Assembly: GCA_021785655.1 (NCBI GenBank)
Contig: JAJYET010000016.1
Span: 1-50,628 of the forward strand
Length of the DNA: 50,628 bases
Reading direction: 5' to 3'
DNA from: a bacterium
Lineage (GTDB): Bacteria > Chloroflexota > Dormibacteria > Aeolococcales > Bog-877
The notes below the pieces were generated by a model. That model saw nothing but the letters and a program-made list of their open reading frames with translations. It searched no databases and was not told the DNA's origin. Below are positions 37,618-46,412 of this stretch, one piece after another (position 1 is the first letter of the stretch; every line of letters begins with the position of its first letter). The position numbers and the translations under genes are program-made.

Positions 37618-39504
37618 GTGACTCCCTCGGTAGCCGCGGTCCTGGGCCTGGTGGCAATGGCTCTCATCAGCCTCCTGGCCGGCCTCTTCGCCCGGCGCTA
37701 CAGCCGCACCACCTCGGACTTCATGGTGGCGGCCCGGGCCGTGCCCCCCCGGATCAACGCCGCCGCCATCAGCGGCGAGTACCTGAGCGCGGCTTCCTTC
37801 CTCGGCGTGGCCGGCCTGGTGATGCAATTCGGCTACGACGTGCTCTGGTACCCGGTGGGGTACGCCGCGGGATACCTCCTGCTCCTGCTCTTCGTGGCCG
37901 GGCCGCTGCGCCGCTTCGGCGCCTACACCATCCCCGACTTCGCCGAGGGCCGTTTCGACAGCCCGCGGTTCCGCCGGTTGGCGGTGATCCTGGTCCTGGT
38001 GATCGGCTTCTTCTACGCCCTGCCCCAGATGAAGGCGGCGGGCCTCACGGTTGAGACCGCCTCCGGTCTCCCCTACTGGGTGGGGGTGGTGGTGGTGGCG
38101 GTGGTGGTGGTGACCGCCGTCACCGGCGGCGGGATGCGCGGCATCACCCTGGTTCAGAGCCTCCAGTTCGCGGCCAAGATCTTTGCCATCTCCCTTCCCG
38201 CGTTCCTCCTCCTTCTCCACTTCGGCGGGCCGGCCACACCCTTCGCCGCGGCCCGCGGCCAGCTGGTCCGGCTCCCCGTGAGCACGACCTACCGGGTGTC
38301 CCGGGGCGAGCTCTGGCAGCTGGCCCGGACCACCTCACTGAACGTGGAGGGCGAGGCGCCGGTGCTGTGGAGTCGGGACGACCCGGTCAGGGCCCCAGGG
38401 GCGGTCACGGCCGAGGTCGGGGACACCCCGGCACCCTCCTCGCCGCTCCGGGGGTCGAAGCACCTTCTGCTGTTCGGACGGCAGCGGATCCCGGCCGGAA
38501 CCCTGGTCTGGGGCGGGAACGCCACGGTCCTTGTCCCCAAGGGGCAGCCGGCACCCTTCGGGAGCGCCACCCCCGCCTCCAGCACCTCGAGCTGGTCGGC
38601 ACCCTTCGGCCCCCTGGCGGGGGGCAGCGGCCACCCGCTGCTCTTCACCTACTCGCTGATCCTGGCCATCGTCCTGGGGACGATCGGCCTCCCCCACATC
38701 CTGGTTCGCTTCTACACCAACCCTGACGCCCGGGCGGCGCGGCGCACCGCCCTGCTGGTCCTCGTGCTGCTGGGCGCCTTCTACATCTGGCCCCCGGTGT
38801 TCGGAGCCCTGGGGAGGGCGCTGGACCCCTCCCTGTACGGCAATAACCTCACCGACGCGGTGGTCCTGGTCCTGCCCTCGCTCCTCGGGGGATGGCTCGG
38901 ACAGCTGCTGCTGGCGGTGGTGGCAGCCGGGGCCTTCGCGGCCTTCACCTCCACCCTCAGCGGGCTGCTGGTCTCCCTGGCCGGAGCCCTGGGCCACGAC
39001 GTGTACGGAAGGTGGCTGCGTCCCACCGCCAGTGCCCACCGTCGTCGGGTCGCCTTCCAGGTGGCGGCGGTGGGGGCCGGGGGGGTTGCCGCAGCCCTGG
39101 GACTGATGGTCAGCCAGTTCGACATCAGTGTCCTGGTGGGCTGGGCCTTTGCGATCGCGGCCAGCTCCTTCTTCCCCCTGCTGGTGCTCGGCATCTGGTG
39201 GCCTCGGCTGACCACCAGGGCCGCCGCCCTGGGGGTGGCCCTGGGCGGTGGCACCGCCACCCTGTCCATCGTGACCACCATGGTGGCGACGCTCAGCCCG
39301 CAGGTGGAGGACTTCCTGGCCCGGTCCTCGGGGCTGGCCGTGATCCTGGCTCAGCCGGCGATCGTCACGGTGCCGCTGGCCTTCGCCACCATGGTCCTGG
39401 GCTCACTGCTGCGCCCCGGCCCCCCCTCCGGAGTGGCCGCCAAACTGGTCCAGCTCCATGCCCCCGAGCTCCTGGGGCTGCGCTCCGACTACATCCCGGA
39501 GTGA
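37618..39504 (+). CDS. Sodium/solute symporter, ActP/MctC-like (acetate or monocarboxylate uptake)
   Basis: A 628-residue SSS-family transporter with about 13 membrane segments. ISGEYLSAASFLGVAGLV, IPDFAEGRF and GTIGLPHILVRFYTNPDA are ActP-type blocks. The protein is about 80 residues longer than the usual 550: the loop between about 215 and 335 is expanded and has strand-forming, Ser/Pro/Gly-rich sequence (TTYRVSRGELWQLARTTSLN to GPLAGGSGHP), probably on the outside. Start is GTG 37618. Operon position after the kinase, LytTR regulator and DUF485 gene, and divergence from acs, support acetate or a related acid as substrate. Confidence 0.9.
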   Translation: MTPSVAAVLGLVAMALISLLAGLFARRYSRTTSDFMVAARAVPPRINAAAISGEYLSAASFLGVAGLVMQFGYDVLWYPVGYAAGYLLLLLFVAGPLRRFGAYTIPDFAEGRFDSPRFRRLAVILVLVIGFFYALPQMKAAGLTVETASGLPYWVGVVVVAVVVVTAVTGGGMRGITLVQSLQFAAKIFAISLPAFLLLLHFGGPATPFAAARGQLVRLPVSTTYRVSRGELWQLARTTSLNVEGEAPVLWSRDDPVRAPGAVTAEVGDTPAPSSPLRGSKHLLLFGRQRIPAGTLVWGGNATVLVPKGQPAPFGSATPASSTSSWSAPFGPLAGGSGHPLLFTYSLILAIVLGTIGLPHILVRFYTNPDARAARRTALLVLVLLGAFYIWPPVFGALGRALDPSLYGNNLTDAVVLVLPSLLGGWLGQLLLAVVAAGAFAAFTSTLSGLLVSLAGALGHDVYGRWLRPTASAHRRRVAFQVAAVGAGGVAAALGLMVSQFDISVLVGWAFAIAASSFFPLLVLGIWWPRLTTRAAALGVALGGGTATLSIVTTMVATLSPQVEDFLARSSGLAVILAQPAIVTVPLAFATMVLGSLLRPGPPSGVAAKLVQLHAPELLGLRSDYIPE

Positions 39505-39505
39505 G

Positions 39506-40480
39506 TCAGTAGCCCTGGGCCAGGTCAGCGACGTTGAGCAGCGGCAGCCCCTGGCGAAAGCGGTTGAGCTGGTCCACGAAGAGCTCGGTGCTGCGCCGGG
39601 CGAAGTGGGGCGAGCTCCAGCTCACATGGGGGCTCAGGTGGGCGCCGGGAGCCGTCCACAGGGGGGACGATTCCGGTAGCGGCTCCTCGTCGAAGGCGTC
39701 CAGGTAGGCCGCTGCCAGGGGCCCGCCGGCGAGCGCCCGGAGCAGCGCCGGCTCGTCCACCAGGCCGCCCCGGGCGATGTTGACCAGCGCCGACCCGTCG
39801 GCCATCTGCCGCAGCTCTGGGTCTCCGATCATCCCCCGGCTGCTGCCGGTGAGCGGGGCCGCCAGCACCAGGGCGTCGGCCCCCCGGCAGGCCTCGGTGA
39901 GCCCCTCCGGGCCCACGACCGGCAGCCGGTGGGGCCCCCCACCCAACTCGGGACGACGGCGCACCGCGATCACCCGCGCTCCGAGGGCGAGGGCTCGCCG
40001 GGCCACCTCGTTGCCGATCGCGCCCAGGCCGACCAGCACCACCCGGAGGTCCCCCAGCTCCCTCAGGGGGACCGCCTCGAAGCGATGCTGCCGCTGCAGC
40101 TCCTCCAGGTCGGCCAGCCGCTTGCAGTGGTGCAGGAGGCAGGCCAGGACGAACTCGGCGATGGGAACCGCCACCACCCCAGCGGAGGTGGTGAGGGTCA
40201 CTCGCGGGTAACGCTCCAGCAGCGGGCCCAGGTGGTCGATTCCGGCGCTCACGGTGTGGACCCAGCGCACCTCGGGGTGAGCCTTCAGCCCAGCCGCCAA
40301 GGGGTCCTGTCGCCCTCCCTCGAGCCGTCCCCCGAAGAGCCTCCAGATGCAGTCGAAGCGTCCCCCGCCCACGCCGGCCCCGGGCCCGACCAGCTCGACG
40401 CCCCGGTCCAGCCGCGCCAGCACCTCGGGAGCGGGGGTGGGGCTGCGCCCGACGACAAGGCAGCGCACCTCAGGGCTCAC
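39506..40480 (-). CDS. D-2-hydroxyacid dehydrogenase
   Basis: A 324-residue NAD(P)-dependent enzyme of the D-isomer-specific family. The nucleotide site is VGLGAIGNEVARRALALGA; the catalytic Arg lies in NIARGGLVDE, the acid in DAFDEEPLPE and the His in LSPHVSW. The sequence around the Rossmann motif fits the glyoxylate/hydroxypyruvate reductase-like subgroup. The start is GTG 40478-40480 with GAGAGG just upstream. It converges on the symporter gene with a single base between the stops and is divergent from the rhodanese gene. Substrate not predictable. Confidence 0.9.
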   Translation of the reverse strand: MSPEVRCLVVGRSPTPAPEVLARLDRGVELVGPGAGVGGGRFDCIWRLFGGRLEGGRQDPLAAGLKAHPEVRWVHTVSAGIDHLGPLLERYPRVTLTTSAGVVAVPIAEFVLACLLHHCKRLADLEELQRQHRFEAVPLRELGDLRVVLVGLGAIGNEVARRALALGARVIAVRRRPELGGGPHRLPVVGPEGLTEACRGADALVLAAPLTGSSRGMIGDPELRQMADGSALVNIARGGLVDEPALLRALAGGPLAAAYLDAFDEEPLPESSPLWTAPGAHLSPHVSWSSPHFARRSTELFVDQLNRFRQGLPLLNVADLAQGY

Positions 40481-40565
40481 GGCCCTCTCCCCTCGAGCGC
40501 CGACCCCCGGTCCCGGGCGGCCGCGCACCGCCCCAGCGAAATCTCTCCCTAAGGCCCACCTCGGG

Positions 40566-40571
40566 CATTAT
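40566..40571 (+). promoter_or_regulatory. -10 element of a probably leaderless transcript
   Basis: CATTAT is followed by 6 nt and the ATG at 40578. There is no Shine-Dalgarno before this ATG. No -35 match was found. Confidence 0.45.
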
Positions 40572-40577
40572 GTCGCC

Positions 40578-41414
40578 ATGCCGGAGACGTCTCCGCCCCT
40601 GGTGCATCCAGGCCACCTGATCCGCCAGTTGGGCTCGCCGGACCTGGTGGTGCTGGACGTGCGCTGGTCCTTGGAACGGGGCGCCGAGCGCCAGGCCCAC
40701 CTCGCCGGCCACATCCCCGGAGCGGAGTTCGTCGACCTGGACCTGGAGCTGGCCGGACCCGCGGGTGCACGGGGACGCCACCCCCTGCCCCCCGTGGAGA
40801 GCTTCGCCGCCAGCATGCGCCGCCACGGGGTGCGCGCCTCAAGCCGGGTGGTCGTCTATGACGAGGTCACCGGAGCGGCGGCCCGGGCCTGGTGGATGCT
40901 CCGGGCCGCGGGCCATCCCAGGGTGGCGGTGCTGGACGGCGGCCTCCAGGCCTACCTGGAGGCCGGGGGTAGGCTCACCCGCGAGCTGCCCGAGCCGCGG
41001 TCGGGAGACTTCCAGGCCAGAGGGTTCGAGGGCTGGGTGGGGGCGGACGGGCTGGAGACCTGCCGGGATCGGGGGACCCTCGTGGTGGACGCGCGGGCGA
41101 GGGCGCGCTACCTGGGGCAGCCCAACCCCCTGGACCCCCGGCCTGGGCACCTCCCGGGGGCGGTGAGCCTCCCCTGGACCGAACTCTTCGAAGAGGGCCG
41201 GCTCCGCCCCCAGGCCGACCTCCGCCGGCTGCTCGGAGAATCCGGGGCCGGGGAGAGTCCGGTCGTGGTGTACTGCGGGTCCGGGGTCACCTCCTGCGCC
41301 GTCCTCCTCGCCCTGGAGGTGGCCGGGATGGGACCGGGACGACTGTATCCCGGTTCCTGGAGCGAGTGGGCCGCAGACCCGGGCCGGCCGGTGCAGAACC
41401 CGATGGGCGCCTGA
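40578..41414 (+). CDS. Thiosulfate/3-mercaptopyruvate sulfurtransferase (tandem rhodanese)
   Basis: A 278-residue protein of two rhodanese domains. The N-terminal one (about 8-135) is inactive, with Asp95 (VVYDEVTG) where the Cys would be. The C-terminal one (about 150-275) has the active loop YCGSGVTSC with catalytic Cys233. The CGSGVT loop is the mercaptopyruvate/thiosulfate type. It moves sulfane sulfur to acceptors such as cyanide or thiols. The start is the ATG at 40578, supported by homology and by the -10 hexamer 6 nt upstream; the frame is open further 5' inside the divergent gene. Confidence 0.92.
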   Translation: MPETSPPLVHPGHLIRQLGSPDLVVLDVRWSLERGAERQAHLAGHIPGAEFVDLDLELAGPAGARGRHPLPPVESFAASMRRHGVRASSRVVVYDEVTGAAARAWWMLRAAGHPRVAVLDGGLQAYLEAGGRLTRELPEPRSGDFQARGFEGWVGADGLETCRDRGTLVVDARARARYLGQPNPLDPRPGHLPGAVSLPWTELFEEGRLRPQADLRRLLGESGAGESPVVVYCGSGVTSCAVLLALEVAGMGPGRLYPGSWSEWAADPGRPVQNPMGA

Positions 41415-41420
41415 GCCTCC

Positions 41421-42170
41421 CTATTCCCGCCGTGCCACCTTGTGGCTCGCGGCCTGCTGGACCGGGCGCATCACTATCTGGTCGAGGTCCACATGCGCCG
41501 GGCGGGTGGCGGCGAAGGCCACGACGTCCGCGACATCGGCTGCCGTGAGTGGCTCGACCCCTCGATACACCTGAGCGGCACGCCCGGCGTCGCCCCGGAA
41601 GCGGTTCAGGGAGAAGTCGGTCTCCACCATCCCCGGACAGACCTCGCTGACCCGGACGGGGCGGCCGGCCAGCTCCAGGCGGAGGGTCCGGGAGATGGCG
41701 TGGACGGCGTGCTTGGCGGCGGTGTAGCCGCCTCCGCCCTCGTACACCTCGAAGGCGGCCGTGGAGGAGATGTTCACCACGATCCCCCTGCCGGAGCGCT
41801 CCAGGGCGGGAATCAGCGATCTGGTCATCGCCACCAGGCCCAGGACGTTTACCTCCCACATCCAGCGCCAGTCGTCGAGCGGCGCCTGCTCGACCGGGTC
41901 CAGCCCCCGGGCTCCGCCGGCGTTGTTCACCAGGACCGCCAGCTCCCGCACTCCCTCACAGAACTCCGCGACGCTGTCCTCGTCGGCCACGTCCAGGCGG
42001 CGCCAGCGGGCTCCCAGCTCGGCTGCCAGGGGCTCCAGGAGTTGCTCCCGGCGCGCCCCCAGGAGCAGGTCGAATCCCTCGGCGTGGAGCCGGCGGGCCA
42101 CCGCCTCCCCGATCCCCGAGCTGGCCCCGGTGATCACCGCCAGCGGGCGGCCCTGCTTCCCGTTCACCAT
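41421..42170 (-). CDS. Short-chain dehydrogenase/reductase (YdfG-like)
   Basis: A 249-residue classical SDR. Cofactor motif TGASSGIG (14-21), NNAGG (82-86), the catalytic Ser in NISSTA (135/136), and Tyr149 and Lys153 in GYTAAKHA are all present, so it should be an active NAD(P)-dependent alcohol/carbonyl oxidoreductase. The ATG at 42168-42170 follows the DUF255 stop by 3 bp, and GGGAGG within that region is the ribosome site, so it is the second gene of a DUF255-SDR unit. Substrate unknown. Confidence 0.92.
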   Translation of the reverse strand: MVNGKQGRPLAVITGASSGIGEAVARRLHAEGFDLLLGARREQLLEPLAAELGARWRRLDVADEDSVAEFCEGVRELAVLVNNAGGARGLDPVEQAPLDDWRWMWEVNVLGLVAMTRSLIPALERSGRGIVVNISSTAAFEVYEGGGGYTAAKHAVHAISRTLRLELAGRPVRVSEVCPGMVETDFSLNRFRGDAGRAAQVYRGVEPLTAADVADVVAFAATRPAHVDLDQIVMRPVQQAASHKVARRE

Positions 42171-42173
42171 CCG

Positions 42174-44183
42174 CTAACCTCCCGTGCCTCCCGCGGCTCC
42201 CGCCGCGGACAGCTGCTCCTCCATATCCTCCGCCAGCGTGGTGGGCATCCGGCAGACGAAGTCCCGGCAGACATGCGCCGTGGGGATGCCGTCCGGAGCC
42301 GACCGCCCGGCTGCCAGCGGCGGGTCTGACTCCGACCCCGATCCCACCGCCACCACCAGGGCCGGGAGGAAGTGGGAGCGGGCCCGGCGGAGGAGCGGCA
42401 GGTGAGCCCCTGGCGCGGCCGTGATGGCCAGCTGGGTCGCCCCCACGTCCATGACCTCAAGGTCCGCCAGCAGCCCTCCGAAGGCCAGGGGCCGGCCGGT
42501 CGCCGCCCGGCCCAGGCGGGCCGCGGCCGCCTCTGCCCGCTCCGACCAGGAGCCCTCCCCTGTGAGCTGCCAGAGCCTCCAGCAGAGGGAGACCATCTGG
42601 GAGATCCCGGAGCGGGTGGCCCCGTCATCGACCACGGTCGGCCGCGCGGGCAGCAGGGGGTCCGCTCCGGCCGCCGTCTCGTGCCAGAGTCCCCCCCCGT
42701 CCCGATGGAGCCGCTCGGCCGATTCCGCCAGCTCCAATGCCCGCTCGACCCACACCCCCTCGCCGGTCAGCTCGTGCATCCAGAGGCCGCACAGCCCGAG
42801 AGCTGCCCGGTCCTCCAGGGTGGCCGGGAGGCGGGAGCTCGAGCCGTAGAGCACATGGGTGAGCCCTCCCTCGGAGTCCCGGGCGCTCCGGTGGAGCAGG
42901 AGGGCGCACCGCAGAGCCGGGATGAGGAATCGCTCCTCGGAGAGGAGGAGCCCCAGCTCGGCCAGCGCGCTCGCAGCCTGGGCGTTCCAGGCCACCACCA
43001 CCTTGTCGTCGCGTTGGGGCTGGGGGCGCTCCGCCCGCGCCGCCAGGAGGCTCGAGCGGACCTCAGCCGCCTCCGGGGGCAGGCTCCCCCAGGGGAGCGC
43101 TGCCTGGGGCACGAAGTCGCCGTCCACCCGCGCGTACGGCTCCAGCCTCCAGAACTCACGCCAACCCTCTCCCCCGGCGCGCTCCAGCTGCTCCCGGCTC
43201 CAGAGGTAGGTGAGTCCCTCCCGGCCGGCGGAGTCGGCGTCGAGACCAGCGGCGAACCCTCCCTCAGGAAGCCCGAGCCGGGTCACGACGAACTCCGCGG
43301 TCTGGACCGCCACCGCCAGGGCCCCCTCATCTCGCTGCAGCTGCCAGTGATGCAGGTAGAGGGGGATCAGCTGGGCCTGGTCGTACAGCATCTTCTCGAA
43401 GTGGGGCACTCCCCAGCGCCCGTCCACCGAGTAGCGGTGGAAGCCACCGTCCAACTGGTCATGAATGCCACCCTCCGCCATGCGCCGGAGGGTCAGTCCG
43501 ACGGCCCGCCCGGACTCCCGGTGCCCCCGCAGGGCAGCGCGAGCCTGGAGGAATTCGAGGAGGGGGGCCTGGGGGAACTTGGGCGAACCGCGGAGCCCAC
43601 CGTGCTCCAAGTCCCAGCCGCCAAGGACGCGTGCGGAGGCGAGGGCGAGGTCATCCCGGGAGGGAATAACACCCCTCTCGCCCACACCGGAGGCCGCCAG
43701 CGCCCGCGCCAGCTCCTGGGAGGTCGCCTCCAGGTCCGAGCGCCGGTCGCGGTAGGCCGCCGCGGCCGCCACCAGCACCCGCCGAAAGGCGGGGAGGCCA
43801 CCCCGGTCACGGGGTGGGAAGTAGGTTCCGGCGAAGTAGGGGCGCCCGTCCGGAAGCAGGAACACGGTCATCGGCCAGCCGCCGGACCCGGTGAGGGCCA
43901 GAAGCGCCTCCATGTAGACCCGGTCGACCCCGGGACGCTCCTCCCGGTCCACCTTGATGGAGACGAAGAGGCGGTTCTGGAGCTCGGCCACCTCGGGGTC
44001 CGAGAAGGACTCGTGGGCCATGACGTGGCACCAATGGCAGGTGGAGTAGCCCACGCTGAGCAGCACCGGCCTGTCCTGGACCCGGGCGGCCGTGAACGCC
44101 TCCTCTCCCCAGGGGTACCAGTCGACCGGGTTGTCCCGGTGCTGGCGGAGGTAGAGGCTGGACTCCTGGGCCAGGCGGTTCAC
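42174..44183 (-). CDS. DUF255 protein: thioredoxin-like domain plus (alpha/alpha)6 barrel (YyaL/SSP411-like)
   Basis: A 669-residue protein. The N-terminal domain opens [20 protein letters not shown] and holds a thioredoxin-type Cxx[15 protein letters not shown] (about 45-58). The rest is an (alpha/alpha)6 barrel similar to N-acylglucosamine 2-epimerases ([42 protein letters not shown]). The biochemical role is unknown; a redox or sugar-related function is usually assumed. The start is GTG 44181-44183, where homology begins; a TACCTT hexamer 6 nt upstream supports it. The frame runs on 5' through the divergent regulator gene, which I reject. Confidence 0.9.
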   Translation of the reverse strand: MNRLAQESSLYLRQHRDNPVDWYPWGEEAFTAARVQDRPVLLSVGYSTCHWCHVMAHESFSDPEVAELQNRLFVSIKVDREERPGVDRVYMEALLALTGSGGWPMTVFLLPDGRPYFAGTYFPPRDRGGLPAFRRVLVAAAAAYRDRRSDLEATSQELARALAASGVGERGVIPSRDDLALASARVLGGWDLEHGGLRGSPKFPQAPLLEFLQARAALRGHRESGRAVGLTLRRMAEGGIHDQLDGGFHRYSVDGRWGVPHFEKMLYDQAQLIPLYLHHWQLQRDEGALAVAVQTAEFVVTRLGLPEGGFAAGLDADSAGREGLTYLWSREQLERAGGEGWREFWRLEPYARVDGDFVPQAALPWGSLPPEAAEVRSSLLAARAERPQPQRDDKVVVAWNAQAASALAELGLLLSEERFLIPALRCALLLHRSARDSEGGLTHVLYGSSSRLPATLEDRAALGLCGLWMHELTGEGVWVERALELAESAERLHRDGGGLWHETAAGADPLLPARPTVVDDGATRSGISQMVSLCWRLWQLTGEGSWSERAEAAAARLGRAATGRPLAFGGLLADLEVMDVGATQLAITAAPGAHLPLLRRARSHFLPALVVAVGSGSESDPPLAAGRSAPDGIPTAHVCRDFVCRMPTTLAEDMEEQLSAAGAAGGTGG

Positions 44184-44189
44184 CCCCAA

Positions 44190-44195
44190 AAGGTA
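44190..44195 (-). promoter_or_regulatory. -10-like element before the DUF255 gene (leaderless)
   Basis: TACCTT on the minus strand lies 6 nt before the GTG at 44183, the same geometry as four other starts here. There is no Shine-Dalgarno. Confidence 0.4.
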
Positions 44196-44249
44196 CCGCG
44201 GACCGCGAGGGGGCCCTGCCGTCGCAGGATTCTCACAATCGGCGTGGTG

Positions 44250-44255
44250 TATAAT
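44250..44255 (+). promoter_or_regulatory. Perfect TATAAT for the Fe-S/redox operon, leaderless
   Basis: TATAAT is followed by 6 nt (ACCGCC) and the ATG at 44262, so transcription should start at or beside the A of the start codon. The hexamer lies within GGTGTATAATACC (44247-44259), an imperfect inverted repeat with GGT/ACC ends, which could be the operator for the regulator encoded first in the operon. No good -35 is visible, consistent with dependence on an activator or an extended element. Confidence 0.6.
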
Positions 44256-44261
44256 ACCGCC

Positions 44262-44945
44262 ATGAGCACGCCTGAGGCTTCGCTGCGAGCCCACCGGGCC
44301 CTCTCCGACTGGACCCGGGTCGCCCTGCTCGAGGAACTCCGCGGGGCACCGGCGCCACTCGACGCCCAGGAGCTGGCGGACCGAGCGGGGATACATGTCA
44401 ACACGGTGCGGTTCCACCTGGGGGTGTTGGCACGGGCTGGCCTGGCCGGGTCGGAGATCGAGCGCCGATTGCGGAGGGGTAGGCCACGGCGGATCTGGCA
44501 CGCGGTCGTGGATGCCGGGCCGGAGGCCGGGTACCGGACGCTGGCCGAGGTGCTGTCGGGCTACCTCTCGACATCCTCCCCCAACGCTGCCCTGACTGGC
44601 CTTCGGATCGGGGCTCAGTGGGGCGCCGAGCTCGCCCAGGCGGCCGGGCCCGAGAGGGGCGGTGGCCTGCCCCAGGTCCTCGGGATGCTGGCAGAGCTTG
44701 GGTTCAGCCCGGAGCTCGCCGAGGTCGAGGGCCGGGCCCGAATCAACCTGCACCGATGCCCCTTCCTGGAGGTGGCCGCCGGGAACCGTGAGCTCATCTG
44801 CTCGGCCCACCTGGGCCTGCTGCGAGGAGCGCTGGCGGAGGTTGGGGCCGGGGTGACGGTCTCCGAGCTGGACCCGCTGGTGGAGCCCAGCCTGTGCGTC
44901 GCCCACCTCACGAGCGACGATCTGGCCACCAGCTCGGGCCAGTGA
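44262..44945 (+). CDS. HTH transcriptional regulator with Cys-rich C-terminal domain (SufR-like)
   Basis: A 227-residue regulator. A winged helix-turn-helix of DeoR/ArsR type occupies residues 12-82 ([43 protein letters not shown]). The C-terminal domain has Cys166 (HRCPFLEVA), Cys180 ([14 protein letters not shown]) and Cys212 (LCVAHL), the spacing seen in SufR-like proteins that ligate an Fe-S cluster. The message is probably leaderless. Its stop overlaps the next ATG by 1 nt (TGATG). I infer an Fe-S, NO or redox sensor that controls the operon it heads. Confidence 0.85.
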   Translation: MSTPEASLRAHRALSDWTRVALLEELRGAPAPLDAQELADRAGIHVNTVRFHLGVLARAGLAGSEIERRLRRGRPRRIWHAVVDAGPEAGYRTLAEVLSGYLSTSSPNAALTGLRIGAQWGAELAQAAGPERGGGLPQVLGMLAELGFSPELAEVEGRARINLHRCPFLEVAAGNRELICSAHLGLLRGALAEVGAGVTVSELDPLVEPSLCVAHLTSDDLATSSGQ

Positions 44946-45277
44946 TGGCGCAGCCGCTCGAGGAGACCCTGGGCGACCCGGCCCTCGAGCAGGAGGCGTG
45001 GCAGCAGCTGCTCCACGTCTACGACCCGGAGTTGGGGATCGACCTGGTGAACATGGGCTTGGTGTACGGACTCCGGGTCCAGGACGGAGCAGTCCTGGTG
45101 GCGATGACCCTGACCACCCCGGGCTGTCCGATGGGAGGCAGCATCCCTGACCAGGTCCGGTCGCGCCTGGAGACCATCCCGGGAGTGCGCGAGGTGGAGG
45201 TCGCGCTGGTGTGGCAGCCACCGTGGGAACCGGACATGATGAGCCCCACCGCCAAGCGGGCCCTGGGTTGGAGGTGA
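44945..45277 (+). CDS. DUF59/MIP18 metal-sulfur cluster assembly factor (SufT/PaaD-like)
   Basis: A 110-residue single-domain protein. [19 protein letters not shown] (26-44) is the MIP18 signature and [10 protein letters not shown] carries the conserved Cys61. Homologues help to mature or repair [4Fe-4S] proteins (SufT), or act with monooxygenases (PaaD). It is translationally coupled to the regulator. The tail [20 protein letters not shown] is also characteristic of the family. A role in Fe-S repair is inferred from context. Confidence 0.9.
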   Translation: MAQPLEETLGDPALEQEAWQQLLHVYDPELGIDLVNMGLVYGLRVQDGAVLVAMTLTTPGCPMGGSIPDQVRSRLETIPGVREVEVALVWQPPWEPDMMSPTAKRALGWR

Positions 45278-45283
45278 GGTCGG

Positions 45284-45520
45284 ATGGCGCATCTGGACGT
45301 GCGGGGTCCGATGGCGAGGGGCGAGGAGCCCTTCGCGGCGATCATGGCGGCGGTCTCGGCGCTTTCCCCCGGGGAACCCCTGGAGCTCGTGGCACCCCTC
45401 GACCCAGTTCCCCTGTACTCCCTTATGGAGTCCCGGGGATACGGCCACCGAACGGAGGAGCTGGGCGCCGGAGACTTCCTTGTGGTCTTCACCCCGTCGG
45501 AGGCGCCAATCGATGGGTGA
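45284..45520 (+). CDS. DUF2249 (TusA-like) protein
   Basis: A 78-residue protein. [20 protein letters not shown] at the start and [20 protein letters not shown] match the DUF2249 pattern, which has a TusA-like fold but no TusA cysteine here. DUF2249 proteins often accompany hemerythrins and NO- or heme-copper-related genes; their activity is not known. It begins 6 nt after the DUF59 stop and its 3' end overlaps the next gene by 8 nt. A second copy of this domain is fused to the OsmC protein downstream. Confidence 0.82.
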   Translation: MAHLDVRGPMARGEEPFAAIMAAVSALSPGEPLELVAPLDPVPLYSLMESRGYGHRTEELGAGDFLVVFTPSEAPIDG

Positions 45521-46409
45521 GGCGGCGCCCCCTGGGGTGGAGGTGATCCGTCCCGCCGAGGTCCAGTCCAGCAGTGGGCCGGTCGCTCGAACCCTGAGCG
45601 AATCAGGATCGCACCGCGTGCTTCTCCTGGAGCTGGCAGCCGGGCAGGAGCTGCCTCCCCACCGCCCGCCTTCCGAACTGATCCTCTGCGTTCTCCAGGG
45701 AATGGCCGAGCTGCTCACCGGCGAGGCCACGAGGTCGCTGCTGGCGGGGGACGTGGCCACCGTGCCGGCCGGCATCGCGCGGGGGGTGCGCTGCTCAGCC
45801 GGAAGGTTGGTGGCGCTGGCGGTCGTCGCCCCTCCACCCAGCGCGGACTACCACCTGCCGGACGAGACGCTGACCTGGCCGGTGCGCTCCGCTGGCCCCG
45901 ACCCAGCAGCGATCATCCGTTCGGAGCACCGGGGGCTGATGAGCGGGGTGGCCAACCTGGCCCTCCTGGCCGAGCGGTCGGCGGTGAGCGACGTCGATTG
46001 GCTTGGCGGAGCGATCCAGGCCGCCGTCCGGTTCCTGGAGCACGACCTCCTCCCCCACGCTCGAGCCGAGGAGCGCCTCATCTACCCCCAGGTGGAGCGG
46101 GTGCTGAGGGCCGAGGGCAGTGCGACCGCGACCATGGAATACGACCACCGCCGCATCGAGCGCCTGGCCGTGGATCTCGCCCGGGCAGGCGCCGAAGCGC
46201 ACTCGGCGGAGGCGCGCACGCTGCTCCAGCAGCTGGCGACGACGGTTCAGCTGCACTTCGACAAGGAGGAGGAGCTCTACCTACCTCTGCTCTCCCGGCT
46301 TGGTCCGGCGGAACGGGAGGCGCTGGTGCGCAGCCTGAAGGGCGGCCATCCGGAGGAGCCCAGCGCCCCGCATCGGGAAGGAACAGGCGATGGGGAAGAA
46401 GGGAGATGA
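45513..46409 (+). CDS. Cupin-hemerythrin fusion protein
   Basis: A 298-residue two-domain protein. Residues about 10-115 form a cupin (PPHRPPSELILCVLQGMAEL, LLAGDVATVPAGIARGVRC). Residues about 145-275 form a hemerythrin-like bundle with ligand candidates in IIRSEHRGLM, FLEHDLLPHARAEE, EYDHRRIE and VQLHFDKEEELYLPLL, which supplies the usual His/Glu di-iron set. Such proteins bind O2 or NO or act in iron repair. GGAGG at 45499-45503 precedes ATG 45513 by 9 nt. Stop and next start are 3 nt apart. A sensing or NO/iron-handling role is inferred. Confidence 0.85.
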   Translation: MGEAAPPGVEVIRPAEVQSSSGPVARTLSESGSHRVLLLELAAGQELPPHRPPSELILCVLQGMAELLTGEATRSLLAGDVATVPAGIARGVRCSAGRLVALAVVAPPPSADYHLPDETLTWPVRSAGPDPAAIIRSEHRGLMSGVANLALLAERSAVSDVDWLGGAIQAAVRFLEHDLLPHARAEERLIYPQVERVLRAEGSATATMEYDHRRIERLAVDLARAGAEAHSAEARTLLQQLATTVQLHFDKEEELYLPLLSRLGPAEREALVRSLKGGHPEEPSAPHREGTGDGEEGR

Positions 46410-46412
46410 ACG

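Noticed and set aside
42372-44261. 5' extension of the HTH regulator over the DUF255 gene
   Set aside because: It is antisense to a well-conserved gene, and the TATAAT immediately before ATG 44262 fixes the start there.
44184-45221. 5' extension of the DUF255 protein by about 345 residues
   Set aside because: It runs antisense through the regulator and DUF59 genes; DUF255 proteins normally begin at the NRLA block.
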